Notes under the pieces: generated by a model
What the model saw: only the letters and a program-made list of their open reading frames with translations
Database searches by the model: none
What the model was told of the DNA's origin: nothing
Program-made: the position numbers and the translations under genes
Shown here: positions 1 to 9,471 of the stretch, one piece after another
Numbering within the stretch: the stretch's first letter is position 1
Layout of the letters: the number at the start of each line of letters is the position of its first letter
Source: G963664935 sp963664935
Lineage (GTDB): Bacteria; Pseudomonadota; Gammaproteobacteria; Methylococcales; G963664935
Direction: 5' to 3'
Assembly (NCBI GenBank): GCA_963664935.2
Contig: CAXXSE010000002.1
Coordinates: 186,001-250,000 of the forward strand
Length of the DNA: 64,000 bases

Positions 1-1090
1 AACGGCTGGTACAGCAATACAAAAAAACCGGATACATCAAGCGCCAACAGCGTACAGCATCGGGATTTGAACGCTTCTACCGCCCTGAGGACGCAGTGCT
101 GTTAGCTGAGACCGACAAGCTCCATGGGACACTCTGCGGTGCAGCCACCAAGAAGATCTGTGAGCGGATGCTTTTGATCTATGAGGATTATCGCTATGAG
201 CGCTTAGCAAAGATTTCGGTTGCCCATCTCTATAATCTTCGTCATTCTACGTGTTATCAACGACAGCGCCGCCAGTTTGATAAAACCGCTTCAAAACGCT
301 CTCAGATAGGCGAGCGACGAAAACCCAATTCAGAAGGTAAACCAGGCTTTCTACGGATCGACACAGTCCATCAGGGCGACCTGGATGGGATCAAAGGGGT
401 TTACCATATCAATGCGGTTGATGAAGTCACGCAATTTGAATGTATATTCTCCGTAGAACGGATTACTGAGCGTTTCATGATTCCGGTCCTGGAGATGCTG
501 ATCGAAATCTTCCCTTTTGTCATCCTGGCATTTCACGCGGATAACGGTTCGGAATACATCAATCATACCGTGGCAAAACTGCTCGGAAAGCTCCATATTG
601 ACCTGACCAAATCACGCCCACGCCATTCCAACGACAATGCACTCGCCGAGTCCAAGAACGGAACCATCATCCGCAAACATCTGGGGTACGACCATATCCC
701 GGGGTACTGGGCGCCTCAACTTAATGAATTTCACAGAGAGTATTTCAACCCCTATATCAACTTCCATCGTCCTTGCTTTTTTCCTGTCCCAAAAGAAGAC
801 AACAAAGGAAAGGTGAAAAAGAGCTATCCCTACAAGTTAATGATGACACCCTACGAGAAGCTCAAATCATTACCTGATGCAAACCAATATCTCAAACTGG
901 GAACCACCTTTAAAAAGCTGGATGCAATTGCCTTCTCAATCAGCGACAATGACGCAGTCAAACAGATGAATGAGGCCAAACGTAAACTTTTCAAAACCAT
1001 CTTTGAGCAGGAGCGGAGTATTGCCTGATTTGCCTCTTCAGGTAGATTCTCTACCCCTCTGTTTCAGGGCCATTTATAGATTGGAATAGA
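1..1090 (+). mobile_element. Right part of an insertion sequence with an integrase-core transposase
   Basis: The element enters the window already open on the left, so its left terminus is not visible. Its right boundary is inferred at about 1087-1090, because the pilZ reading frame on the opposite strand loses homology to its family at that point and runs into sequence belonging to the IS. The 60 bp after the transposase stop carry no other gene. The inverted repeat cannot be verified without the other end. Confidence 0.6.
3..1028 (+). CDS. Integrase-core (rve-type) DDE transposase, 5' partial
   Basis: The frame is open to the left edge of the window, so the N-terminal helix-turn-helix part is only partly present; a GTG at 96 is merely an internal codon. 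The visible protein shows an RNase-H-like DDE core: an Asp in DTVHQGD, a second Asp in FHADNGSEY about 65 residues later, and a Glu in ALAESKNG, preceded by KSRPRHSNDN. This arrangement is typical of IS3/IS481-like integrase-core transposases that cut and join IS ends. No frameshift is seen, so the gene may be functional. The exact IS family is not assigned. Confidence 0.8.
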   Translation, partial: RLVQQYKKTGYIKRQQRTASGFERFYRPEDAVLLAETDKLHGTLCGAATKKICERMLLIYEDYRYERLAKISVAHLYNLRHSTCYQRQRRQFDKTASKRSQIGERRKPNSEGKPGFLRIDTVHQGDLDGIKGVYHINAVDEVTQFECIFSVERITERFMIPVLEMLIEIFPFVILAFHADNGSEYINHTVAKLLGKLHIDLTKSRPRHSNDNALAESKNGTIIRKHLGYDHIPGYWAPQLNEFHREYFNPYINFHRPCFFPVPKEDNKGKVKKSYPYKLMMTPYEKLKSLPDANQYLKLGTTFKKLDAIAFSISDNDAVKQMNEAKRKLFKTIFEQERSIA

Positions 1091-1333
1091 CTTTCCTTCC
1101 GCCCCTTTTGGCGTGATCCAGACGATTTTGCCAGCTATGGGTAAACGTTCGGTCTCCTCCATGAGATTCAATAACATAAAAACTTCTTCGCCGAGCGCGT
1201 ACTCCCGTTTGGTAGGAATAAATAACCCGCCATTCTTGATGAACGGTATATAGGCCGCGTAAAGCGCGTTTTTATCTTTAATGGATAACGACAGGATTCC
1301 TTGACGATTTCCTGAACTATTGGATTCCGACAT
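1064..1333 (-). CDS. pilZ: PilZ-domain type IV pilus protein, C-terminus replaced by IS sequence
   Basis: The first 81 residues match the small PilZ protein needed for type IV pilus assembly (ILSLSIKDKNALYAAYIPF, then GEEVFMLLNLMEETERLPIAGKIVWITPKGAEGK). Family members are about 115-120 residues and continue with an R-x-A-GIGVQF segment; here that part is missing and eight unrelated residues lead to a stop. The loss coincides with the right end of the IS occupying 1-1090. The gene is last in the minus-strand fab operon, 25 bp after holB, its usual position. The truncated product has lost its last beta strand and is probably non-functional. Confidence 0.8.
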   Translation of the reverse strand: MSESNSSGNRQGILSLSIKDKNALYAAYIPFIKNGGLFIPTKREYALGEEVFMLLNLMEETERLPIAGKIVWITPKGAEGKSIPIYKWP

Positions 1334-1358
1334 TCAGACTAATACTTAACTTTAAAGA

Positions 1359-2360
1359 TTAACTATTGCTCATAAGCAATTGGTATTCTACCAAAAGATC
1401 TTCTAATAATAGCTTTTTATTAGCCTGAGCGGATAATCGTTGCTTTGCCAAAATCAGGAGATCAAGATAGTGGAATTGATGGTGTAAGTTTAGTCTTTGA
1501 ACGTATTGTTGCAAGGTTACTCGCAAATCCGGGTTGGAAAGATTCTTAACATCCGGCGCGCTGGAAATGCGGATCATATCGACTAACCGCAATGTAAGCC
1601 ATTCGATGATAGTTTCCTCGGGAATTTCAACGCATTTTTCAGCTATGGAAACAGGATCGGAAGTATTGTTCATCAGTTGCGACAAATGCTTATAAAATGC
1701 ATTTCGGGTTTCCACGGATTCCTGCTTGGCCAACACCAAAGCTTTGAACGGAGCGCCGCCCGCCATTCTATAAAGGGTTTCAAGATTTTTGGAAACGCCT
1801 TGTTCTCGTAACCAGTCTAGGGTGAGTGAAGAATCGGGTAATGGTAGGTTCAACTTTTGGCATCGGCTCACGACGGTAATCGGAAGCATTGACGGCATCT
1901 CGGTGACCAGTATTATCACCGTACCCTTGCTTGGCTCCTCCAGGGTTTTCAGTAAACTATTCGCCGCGGCGGTATTGAGCCGGTGCGCTTGGTGAAGTAT
2001 GACGACCCGGTATTCACCGTAATGGGTTGTGATCGATAGTTTCCCGATTAATTCGCGTATGTCGTCGACTAAAATCGTATTTCCCGGTTTATTCGGCTCA
2101 ATGAATATAAAATCCGGGTGATTCCGCACCCCCATGAGGTGGCAACTTCTGCATTTTCCGCAGGGTTCTTCCCCATTCTTTTTTCGAGCTTCGCAAACCA
2201 GGGATCGAGCAAGGAAATACGCTAGATTCATTTTTCCGATGCCCGCAACTCCGGTGACCATCAAGCCATGAGGCAAACGACCCGCTTTTATATAAACGGA
2301 CAGCTTTTCCCAATAAGGACGATGCCAGGGTAATAGGTCTAGGGTCTCGGATATCTCCAT
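1359..2360 (-). CDS. holB: DNA polymerase III subunit delta'
   Basis: HolB is part of the clamp loader that places the beta clamp on primed DNA. The 333-residue protein has an AAA+ fold with a degenerate P-loop (GVAGIGKM, lacking the usual Ser/Thr after Lys, as in other delta' subunits), a zinc module formed by C56, C67, C70 and C73, and an SRC motif (VVSRCQK). Its ATG overlaps the tmk stop in TAATG, indicating translational coupling. tmk-holB-pilZ is the common gammaproteobacterial order. Confidence 0.93.
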   Translation of the reverse strand: MEISETLDLLPWHRPYWEKLSVYIKAGRLPHGLMVTGVAGIGKMNLAYFLARSLVCEARKKNGEEPCGKCRSCHLMGVRNHPDFIFIEPNKPGNTILVDDIRELIGKLSITTHYGEYRVVILHQAHRLNTAAANSLLKTLEEPSKGTVIILVTEMPSMLPITVVSRCQKLNLPLPDSSLTLDWLREQGVSKNLETLYRMAGGAPFKALVLAKQESVETRNAFYKHLSQLMNNTSDPVSIAEKCVEIPEETIIEWLTLRLVDMIRISSAPDVKNLSNPDLRVTLQQYVQRLNLHHQFHYLDLLILAKQRLSAQANKKLLLEDLLVEYQLLMSNS

Positions 2361-2986
2361 TAGGACACCAAGAGTATGTCGAGATATTGAGTGATTTCCG
2401 ATTGGATAAGCGCCAACGATTGCGAGCCATCGATTTTTTTAATTCGGTTTGGAAACGTTGCGGCTTGAGATAAATAGCTATTTCGAACCGAGTGGAAAAA
2501 ACTCATCTTTTCGGATTCAAAGCGATCGGGAACGCTACGTTCTCGAACCCTGCTCATGCCGATGTCCACCGGCACATCTAACAATAATGTAAGGTCAGGT
2601 TCAAGTTTATTGGTAAAATTATTCACCAATAGTTTAATTTTATTAAGGTTTATATTACGCCCTCCACCTTGATAGGCATAACTGGCATCAATATACCGAT
2701 CGCAAACAACCCATTGTCCAGCCTCAAGGCCCGGAAGAATTTTTTCCATGATATGTTGCGCCCGGGCAGCGAAAATTAACAACAGTTCGGTATCTTTGGA
2801 AATCGGCTGTTTGCTCTTTTTTAGAAGAAGTGAACGAATATCTTCACCAATCGGCGTCCCTCCCGGTTCTCTGGAAACCATGACGCGTTTTCCTTTTGAA
2901 TTCAAATATTCCACTACGAATTCCAAATTCGTTGTTTTACCCGCACCCTCCCCTCCCTCAAGGGTAATAAATTTACCCATCTTCAC
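2360..2986 (-). CDS. tmk: Thymidylate kinase
   Basis: Tmk phosphorylates dTMP to dTDP with ATP in the dTTP pathway. The 208-residue protein starts with a P-loop, EGGEGAGKTT, has the substrate-binding CDRYIDASYAYQGGGR segment, and a LLLDVPVDIGMSR strand followed by an ERSVPDRFE lid. Length is typical. It overlaps mltG upstream by 4 bp (ATGA) and holB downstream by 1 bp, so it sits inside one transcription unit. MGKF at residue 3 is an alternative start. Confidence 0.95.
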   Translation of the reverse strand: MKMGKFITLEGGEGAGKTTNLEFVVEYLNSKGKRVMVSREPGGTPIGEDIRSLLLKKSKQPISKDTELLLIFAARAQHIMEKILPGLEAGQWVVCDRYIDASYAYQGGGRNINLNKIKLLVNNFTNKLEPDLTLLLDVPVDIGMSRVRERSVPDRFESEKMSFFHSVRNSYLSQAATFPNRIKKIDGSQSLALIQSEITQYLDILLVS

Positions 2987-3990
2987 TGGCGACGCTTCCT
3001 TTTTTTCTGGAAAAGCGCTACGGCGCGATTGTGATCTTTTAAAGTAGAGGAAAATACATGGTTTCCATTTCCTCGAGCCACGAAATAAAGGCTATTACCT
3101 TTTTGCGGATGCAATACCGCATGGATAGACTCCGCACCTGGCATGGCAATAGGAGTCGGAGGAAGGCCTTTATGCTGATAGGTATTATAGGGTGTATCCG
3201 CACGCAGGTCTTTTCGCCGTAAGTTTCCGTTGAATCGTTTACCCATCCCATAGATTACCGTAGGATCGGTTTGCAGCAACATGGATTTTTGCAAACGCCG
3301 GATGAACACTCCCGCGATTATAGGGCGCTCATCCGCCTGAGCCGTTTCCTTTTCGACGATAGATGCAAGAATAAGTGCTTCGAAAGGCGTCCGCAACGGC
3401 AAACCGTCGGCTCTATTTTCCCATTCCGAATTGAGGGTCCGGTCCATTTTTTGGAAGGCTCGCTTCAGAATATTGAGATCCGTTGTTCCTTTGGTAAAAA
3501 AGTAGGTATCCGGGAAAAAACGACCCTCAGCATGCTGATCGCCCGCACCGAGGAGCGCCATGATTTCTTCAGGACTTTTTCCGTCGAGTGTATGGATGAG
3601 TTGGGGAGGGGCCGAAAGGGCTGTCAGAATTCTATCAAAGGTCCATCCCTCGATGAAAACCAAGGAATATTGGTATTCCCTCCCCTCGACCATTAAACCT
3701 AACAGTTGACGAGGCGTCATCCCGGGCAATATCTTATATGCCCCCGCCTTTAGACGGCTTGCCGCGTTTTCAAATCTGACCAAAAGATTAAAATAAAAGG
3801 GTTTGGTCAAAACCCCTTGGGTCACGAGTTTGTTAACGATATGCTTGAGGCTATCGCCTTTGTTTATCTCAAAATTAAGGGGTTGTTTAAGTTTTAAGGC
3901 ACTATCGGTAGCGCTTTCATAAGCCATCCACGTCCAACCCAAACCGAAGCTTATAAGAACAATACCCAAGCCAATCCACCGGAGGATCAT
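2983..3990 (-). CDS. mltG: Endolytic murein transglycosylase MltG (YceG)
   Basis: MltG cleaves nascent peptidoglycan strands at the inner membrane and terminates glycan polymerisation. The protein (335 residues) has one N-terminal membrane segment (about residues 4-22), a LysM-like region around 40-100, and the catalytic domain with the conserved ILASIVEKET block carrying the catalytic Glu, followed by RPIIAGVFIRRL and DPTVIYG. It overlaps pabC and tmk by 4 bp each. This pabC-mltG-tmk arrangement is widely conserved. Confidence 0.94.
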   Translation of the reverse strand: MILRWIGLGIVLISFGLGWTWMAYESATDSALKLKQPLNFEINKGDSLKHIVNKLVTQGVLTKPFYFNLLVRFENAASRLKAGAYKILPGMTPRQLLGLMVEGREYQYSLVFIEGWTFDRILTALSAPPQLIHTLDGKSPEEIMALLGAGDQHAEGRFFPDTYFFTKGTTDLNILKRAFQKMDRTLNSEWENRADGLPLRTPFEALILASIVEKETAQADERPIIAGVFIRRLQKSMLLQTDPTVIYGMGKRFNGNLRRKDLRADTPYNTYQHKGLPPTPIAMPGAESIHAVLHPQKGNSLYFVARGNGNHVFSSTLKDHNRAVALFQKKRKRRQ

Positions 3991-4817
3991 TTTCCAATCT
4001 CCAATTCAACGGCTTTTAGCAACCAATCTTGCATTCCATGGGTTATCGGCCCCACATTAAAAACTTTTTTCACAAACTGCTTTACGGGCCATAAGATAAT
4101 TATACTGTTGGTTAAGAAGACTTCATCCGCGTTGGTTACATCCACAACACTTATTCTAGCTTCTTTTACCTCCAACCCGTATTTGATGGCCGCATCCATA
4201 ACTAAGGAACGCATGACGCCGGAAACACCGCAATTGTCGATTTTAGGCGTATAGAGAACACCGCTTTTTACAACGAATAAATTGCTCTTTGTACCTTCGA
4301 TTAGGCGACCGGCCTGATCCAGCATTAATCCTTCTTGTATATTAGGATCGTTCCATTCTTGGCTTGCAAGGATTTGTTCGAGCCGATTTAGATGTTTTAT
4401 CCCGGCAAGGGCCGTATTGACACCTAAGCGGGTTTGACAGAGCATAACTTTGACACCCTGTTTTTCATACGATTCGGGGAAAACGGGTTTGGTTTGAATG
4501 CTGATCACTCGAGTAGGCGAAGGTTTTTCAGGTGGTTTATAACCACGGCCTCCCACTCCTCGGGTGAGAATTATTTTTATCACGCCATGATCACCGTAGC
4601 ACTGTGTTAAATCGGTGATCTCGCGGGTCAAAAGCCTTTTGTCTTCGAAAGGAATGCCCAGTATTTGACAACCGTGGATCAATCTTTCCAGGTGCTTGCT
4701 CAAAAACAGGGGCGTACCCTTTTTGACTAGTATCGTCTCGAAAACCCCGTCGCCGTATTGAAAACCACGATCAACAACTTCGATTTGGGGAGCTTTCGCA
4801 CCATTTATCAGAACCAT
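3987..4817 (-). CDS. pabC: Aminodeoxychorismate lyase (PLP-dependent)
   Basis: PabC converts 4-amino-4-deoxychorismate to p-aminobenzoate and pyruvate for folate synthesis. The sequence shows the fold-type IV PLP family features: DRGFQYGDGVFET near the N-terminus, KHLNRLEQILA with the PLP lysine, and EGTKSNLF. Family members begin at a residue equivalent to MVLING, hence the ATG at 4817; in-frame ATGs at 4829 and 4847 would add 4 or 10 residues, and no strong ribosome-binding site decides between them. It is located between fabF and mltG in the operon. Confidence 0.9.
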   Translation of the reverse strand: MVLINGAKAPQIEVVDRGFQYGDGVFETILVKKGTPLFLSKHLERLIHGCQILGIPFEDKRLLTREITDLTQCYGDHGVIKIILTRGVGGRGYKPPEKPSPTRVISIQTKPVFPESYEKQGVKVMLCQTRLGVNTALAGIKHLNRLEQILASQEWNDPNIQEGLMLDQAGRLIEGTKSNLFVVKSGVLYTPKIDNCGVSGVMRSLVMDAAIKYGLEVKEARISVVDVTNADEVFLTNSIIILWPVKQFVKKVFNVGPITHGMQDWLLKAVELEIGK

Positions 4818-4909
4818 GGATTTAATCATGGCGCCGAAAGGCAGCATTGGGTATGCGCTGGATCACCAGCGGGGAATCTTTCTGAATTAGAGTCGATAAG
4901 ACGCGATTT

Positions 4910-6151
4910 TCAAACGCCCTTAAAAATCAAAGTGCCATTCGTCCCGCCAAACCCGAACGAATTGGACATGGCGATATTCACTTTTTGTTCTCGCGCGGTG
5001 AGTGGAGCGAAGTCTAAGTCACATTCCGGATCCTGATTCACTAGATTAATGGTGGGCGGTATGATTCCATGACAGATCGATAAAACCGAAAAAATCGCCT
5101 CAATCCCACCTGCCGCGCCGAGCATATGACCCGTCATCGATTTTGTGGAACTGATAGTGGTTTTATACGCATGCTGACCAAGAGCAATTTTCAAGGCCTT
5201 TGTTTCAGCGATATCACCGGCAGGTGTCGAAGTTCCATGGGCATTAACGTAATCGATATCTTCGGGATTCAGACCGGCCGCTTTGAGAGCATTACTCATA
5301 CATTTGGCGGCCCCACGCCCATTTTCAACCGGTTGGGTTATGTGATGAGCATCCGCGCTCATCCCGTATCCGATCAATTCAGCATAAATTTTGGCGCCAC
5401 GAGAATTTGCGTGTTCGTATTCTTCGAGCACGACCACACCCGCACCGTCGCTCAGGACAAACCCGTCTCGATCCCTATCCCAAGGACGACTCGCGGTTTC
5501 CGGATCGTCATTTCGGCGTGATAAAGCACGCGCGGACGCAAACCCCCCCATGGATGTGACCGATGTGCTCGTCATTTCCGCACCGCCGGCGACCATAACA
5601 TCGGCATCTCCACAACGAATAATGCGAGCCGATTCGCCAATATTGTGAGTGCCGGTGGTACACGCCGTTACTATCGCGAAATTCGGTCCTTGCAAGCCGT
5701 ATTGTATCGACAAATTTCCCGATATCATGTTGATGATGTTGCCGGGTACGAAAAACGGCGAAATTTTCCTCGGGCCCCCTTTCAAATAGCTGTTGTGTCC
5801 CTGTTCAATCCCGGTAATTCCCCCGATCCCCGCGCCAACCGCAACCCCAATCCGATCCGCATTAAATTCATTCACTTCGAATCCGGAATCCTCAATCGCC
5901 TGGCATCCCGCCGCGATCCCGTAATGGATAAAACCATCCATACGTTTAGCATCCTTTGTCGAAATATATTTGCTAATATCGAGGTCTTTGACGACTCCGC
6001 CGAAACGGGTTGGAAATTGAGTATTTGCTAAGGCTTCAATCGGTGTGATGCCACCCTTCCCTTCAACGACACTTGTCCAGGAATCTTCAACATTAACACC
6101 TACGGGGCTGACAACACCAAGCCCAGTGACAACTACGCGCCTACCGCTCAA
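4910..6151 (-). CDS. fabF: 3-oxoacyl-ACP synthase II
   Basis: FabF condenses malonyl-ACP with acyl-ACP during fatty-acid elongation. The protein (413 residues, normal length) shows the thiolase-fold triad: C164 in VTACTTGTH, a His in NAHGTSTPAGD and a His in KSMTGHMLGAAGG, with a glycine-rich SFGFGGTN near the C-terminus. It lies directly downstream of acpP (94 bp gap), its classical position, and upstream of pabC. Confidence 0.97.
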   Translation of the reverse strand: MSGRRVVVTGLGVVSPVGVNVEDSWTSVVEGKGGITPIEALANTQFPTRFGGVVKDLDISKYISTKDAKRMDGFIHYGIAAGCQAIEDSGFEVNEFNADRIGVAVGAGIGGITGIEQGHNSYLKGGPRKISPFFVPGNIINMISGNLSIQYGLQGPNFAIVTACTTGTHNIGESARIIRCGDADVMVAGGAEMTSTSVTSMGGFASARALSRRNDDPETASRPWDRDRDGFVLSDGAGVVVLEEYEHANSRGAKIYAELIGYGMSADAHHITQPVENGRGAAKCMSNALKAAGLNPEDIDYVNAHGTSTPAGDIAETKALKIALGQHAYKTTISSTKSMTGHMLGAAGGIEAIFSVLSICHGIIPPTINLVNQDPECDLDFAPLTAREQKVNIAMSNSFGFGGTNGTLIFKGV

Positions 6152-6245
6152 TGTATACTCTCGGTGATCTAAAATGGTTTAAACGGGAAACCTTTGCGGG
6201 AACTCACGCAATCGCCGAGTGATCCCGCCAGATTTATTGATGTGG

Positions 6246-6482
6246 TTACACGTGGTTTTGGACGTAGTCAATCGCTTCTTTGACGGTTGTGATTTTTTCG
6301 GCTTCTTCGTCTGGAATTTCACACTCAAATTCTTCCTCAAGCGCCATAACCAACTCGACGGTATCGAGGGAATCAGCGCCTAAATCATCAACTAAGGAAG
6401 CTTCGAGTGAAATTTCTTCATCGTTTTTGACCCCCAATTGTTCACTAACAATCTTTTTTACACGTTCCGCAATGTCACTCAT
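6246..6482 (-). CDS. acpP: Acyl carrier protein
   Basis: This small acidic carrier (78 residues) holds growing acyl chains on a phosphopantetheine arm attached to S38 in DDLGADSLDTVELVMALE, the family hallmark. A good ribosome-binding site (TGAGGA) lies before the ATG. A 207-bp AT-rich gap separates it from fabG, room for a separate promoter, as is common for acpP, which is needed in much higher amounts than the flanking enzymes. Confidence 0.98.
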   Translation of the reverse strand: MSDIAERVKKIVSEQLGVKNDEEISLEASLVDDLGADSLDTVELVMALEEEFECEIPDEEAEKITTVKEAIDYVQNHV

Positions 6483-6689
6483 AATATTTATTCCTCAGTT
6501 GTTTTATTATGGCGAAGTAAATAACAGGGCTAATTTTATTCTTAAAATCTCAAAAATTAAAAACATTTTTTTAAATTTTTTGAAATAAAAAGAGTAACGA
6601 AGCAATTAATTGTTAGTTAACAAGTAGATAAGACGCCACATCTAATTTCTGTTTTATTTGATCAAATCGGTCTTTTCTCAGGCAGCCTG

Positions 6690-7427
6690 CTACGGCATAA
6701 ACATTCCTCCGTTTACATGAATTGTTTCACCGGTAATATACGAAGCTTGGGTAGAACACAGAAATGCGACTGCGTGAGCGACCTCATCGGGTTTACCCAA
6801 CCTGTTTAGTGGGATAGCGCCCAATAATGCTTCTTTGTGTTGTTCGGAAAGTCCACGGGTCATATCGGTATCGATAAAACCTGGAGAAACCGTATTGACC
6901 GTGATATTCCAGCTGCCGACTTCCTTTGCTAATGCCTTTGTGAATCCGATAACCCCGGCTTTAGCCGCGCAGTAGTTTGTTTGTCCCTGGTTTCCTGTGG
7001 CCGCAACCACCGAAGTAATACTGACGATACGACCGAAGCGTACTTTCATCATACCCCTTAAACAAGCCTTGGATAGCTTGAAAATAGCGTTTAAATTGGT
7101 TTGTATCACCGAACCCCATTCTTCGTCTTTCATACGCATCAACAGATTATCACGGGTAATTGCGGCGTTGTTGACGATTGTGGTTGGAGCCCCATGTTCG
7201 GCATTTATTTTTTTTATGAAAACGTCTATTGAGCTGGTTTCCATCACATCCAACCGATATCCCTGGCCCTGTAATCCAGCATTTTCAAACGATGATGAAA
7301 TTGTCTCAGCGCCCTCTTCCGTCGTGGCTGTGCCGACTACGAAATTTCCTGCATCAGCCAACCGCAAAGCAATGGCTTTCCCAATTCCACGACTGGCGCC
7401 GGTGACTAAAGTAATCTGATTTGTCAT
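6690..7427 (-). CDS. fabG: 3-oxoacyl-ACP reductase
   Basis: FabG reduces 3-oxoacyl-ACP with NADPH. It is a classical short-chain dehydrogenase (245 residues) with a TGASRGIGKA nucleotide-binding motif, an NNAA motif, and the catalytic S139, Y152 and K156 (the last two in YCAAK), ending in the usual HVNGGMFM. Its ATG overlaps the fabD stop by 4 bp, implying coupled translation. Confidence 0.96.
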   Translation of the reverse strand: MTNQITLVTGASRGIGKAIALRLADAGNFVVGTATTEEGAETISSSFENAGLQGQGYRLDVMETSSIDVFIKKINAEHGAPTTIVNNAAITRDNLLMRMKDEEWGSVIQTNLNAIFKLSKACLRGMMKVRFGRIVSITSVVAATGNQGQTNYCAAKAGVIGFTKALAKEVGSWNITVNTVSPGFIDTDMTRGLSEQHKEALLGAIPLNRLGKPDEVAHAVAFLCSTQASYITGETIHVNGGMFMP

Positions 7428-8371
7428 TGAATTAGTACTAACGCTTGATCTAAGGATTTACTATCGAAAATAGGCGCGGTTTTACAACCACGCACAATAC
7501 GCTTATTCAGGCCGGATAAAACTTTCCCTGGCCCGCATTCCACTAAAATACCAACACCTTGTTCATGCATGAACTTTACGGACTCAACCCAGCGAACCGG
7601 ATTGCACAATTGCTTCTTTAAAACATTCCTGATCACTTCCGGAGCGGCATGGGACGCCACATCGAAATTATGAATGACTGAAATCTTTGGTGTTTCAATG
7701 GTGATTTCCTCGAGAATAATCCCCAATTGTTCCGCGGCCTGCTCCATTAATTCACAGTGAGACGGCACGCTGACTGGCAATATAACCGCACGTTTAGCGC
7801 CATGATCCTTGGCGGCGGCAAGCAATTGCTCTACCGCACCAGCATGTCCCGCTACGACGATTTGTCCCGGCGCATTAAAGTTTACCGGTGCGACAATCCG
7901 ATCACCGGATATTTCCAAACACAGTTTGACAACTTCGGGGGCATCCATCCCCAATATTGCAGCCATGGCGCCAACGCCGGGTTTTACCGCTTCTTGCATT
8001 AACCTCGCTCTTTCAGCAACCAAACCCACGGCGCCCTCAAATGACATAGCATTGGAACAGACCAACGCAGTGTATTCACCAAGGCTATGACCCGCCATCC
8101 AGCTCGGGCGAATATCCGTCTCATTACACCATACCCGCCATACCGCAACGCCGGCGGCCAGCATTAACGGTTGGGTATTGATCGTTAGATTAAGCTGATC
8201 CTCAGGACCCTCTTGAGACAATCGCCATAGGTCTATCCCGGCACTCTGAGAAGCTTCTTCGAAAGTTTGTTTTACTTCTACGCGACTCGAGCCCAATTCC
8301 GACAGCATACCCAGCGATTGGGACCCCTGCCCGGGGAAAACAAAAGCGAGATTATCGGTTAATTCGTTCAT
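7424..8371 (-). CDS. fabD: Malonyl-CoA:ACP transacylase
   Basis: FabD loads malonyl groups from CoA onto ACP. The 315-residue protein starts with FVFPGQGSQSLGM, has the nucleophile S96 in GHSLGEYTAL, and a catalytic His in VPSHCELM; NFNAPGQIVVAG is the usual substrate-loop block. It is followed by fabG with a 4-bp overlap and preceded by a 128-bp gap from fabH that contains a small inverted repeat. Confidence 0.96.
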   Translation of the reverse strand: MNELTDNLAFVFPGQGSQSLGMLSELGSSRVEVKQTFEEASQSAGIDLWRLSQEGPEDQLNLTINTQPLMLAAGVAVWRVWCNETDIRPSWMAGHSLGEYTALVCSNAMSFEGAVGLVAERARLMQEAVKPGVGAMAAILGMDAPEVVKLCLEISGDRIVAPVNFNAPGQIVVAGHAGAVEQLLAAAKDHGAKRAVILPVSVPSHCELMEQAAEQLGIILEEITIETPKISVIHNFDVASHAAPEVIRNVLKKQLCNPVRWVESVKFMHEQGVGILVECGPGKVLSGLNKRIVRGCKTAPIFDSKSLDQALVLIQ

Positions 8372-8466
8372 TGTGCGATGCCATGCCTTATACTCTAATT
8401 ATTGTTATTTTTTTAGATCCCATCCGGCTTTCCCGCGGTAGACTCTCTCTTCCCGGACAGCTATAG

Positions 8467-8492
8467 GTTGGGCAAAACGTAGCGTGCCCAAC
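8467..8492. repeat. REP-like inverted repeat between fabH and fabD
   Basis: An 8-bp perfect inverted repeat, GTTGGGCA and TGCCCAAC, separated by a 10-base loop, lies in the fabH-fabD gap. Short palindromes of this style are commonly intergenic REP-like elements, which RAYT transposases are thought to spread; a decayed RAYT is present at 13755-14733. It could also affect mRNA stability inside the operon. Confidence 0.5.
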
Positions 8493-8499
8493 AAGCCAC

Positions 8500-9471
8500 C
8501 TAATACTTAATCAACGCGGAACCCCACACAAAACCCCCACCGAAAGCCTCCATCAGCAAGGTTTGACCGCGCTGTATTCGACCATCACGGACTGCTTCGT
8601 TAAACGCTAAGGGGATCGATGCCGCCGATGTATTTCCTTGGTTCTCAATCGTTACGATGACACGATCCATCGATACTCCAATTTGTTTGGCCGTGGCTGC
8701 AATGATACGGATGTTTGCCTGGTGGGGAACCAGCCAATCGACATCGGAATTGTCCATGTTATTAGCCGCTAAAGTTTCGTCCACGATTTGTCCCAATTTT
8801 TTAACAGCCATTTTGAACACCGCGTTTCCTTGCATGAAAAAAAACGATGGATCCTTGTCTTCGCCATTACCTGCCCCGGTTCCTGATGGCACATACAACA
8901 ACTCTTCATAACGTCCGTCAGCATGGATATGGGTTGACACAAGTCCAGGTTCATCGTTGGTCTCGAGAATAACAGCCCCTGCCCCATCGCCGAAAATAAT
9001 ACACGTCCCTCGATCCGACCAATCGACCAGACGGGAATTAATTTCACTTCCAACAATTAATACACGAGTGGCCGCTCCCGATTTAATGTATTGATCGGCA
9101 ACGTTCATGGCGTAAATAAACCCGGAACACGCAGCTTGTATGTCGAATGCGCCACAGTTGTTGGCAATCCCCAGTCGATGCTGCAACAAACAGGCGGTGC
9201 TTGGAAAAACCCGATCCGGAGAACTTGTCGCCACTATTACAAGGTCAATATCATTAACATCGATCCGCGCCGCGTCAATCGCAGCCAAGCTGGCTATTTC
9301 CGCCATACTGGAGGCGGTTTCGGAATCTTCCGCGATGTGGCGTCCCCTTATTCCCGTGCGTTCAAATATCCAAGAATCTGATGTATCGACCTTTTGAGCG
9401 ATTTGTTCGTTAGTGCGAACCTGTTTCGGTAAATAGCCTCCAGTTCCGATAATTCGGGAAAAAAGGCTCAC
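8500..9471 (-). CDS. fabH: 3-oxoacyl-ACP synthase III
   Basis: FabH starts fatty-acid synthesis by condensing acetyl-CoA with malonyl-ACP. The protein (323 residues) carries C115 in AACSGFIYAM, the His of VPHQANIRI and the Asn of NQGNTSAASIP, which form the Cys-His-Asn triad of initiating ketoacyl synthases, and ends in EAFGGGFVWGSALI. Its ATG overlaps the plsX stop by 4 bp. Confidence 0.97.
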   Translation of the reverse strand: MSLFSRIIGTGGYLPKQVRTNEQIAQKVDTSDSWIFERTGIRGRHIAEDSETASSMAEIASLAAIDAARIDVNDIDLVIVATSSPDRVFPSTACLLQHRLGIANNCGAFDIQAACSGFIYAMNVADQYIKSGAATRVLIVGSEINSRLVDWSDRGTCIIFGDGAGAVILETNDEPGLVSTHIHADGRYEELLYVPSGTGAGNGEDKDPSFFFMQGNAVFKMAVKKLGQIVDETLAANNMDNSDVDWLVPHQANIRIIAATAKQIGVSMDRVIVTIENQGNTSAASIPLAFNEAVRDGRIQRGQTLLMEAFGGGFVWGSALIKY

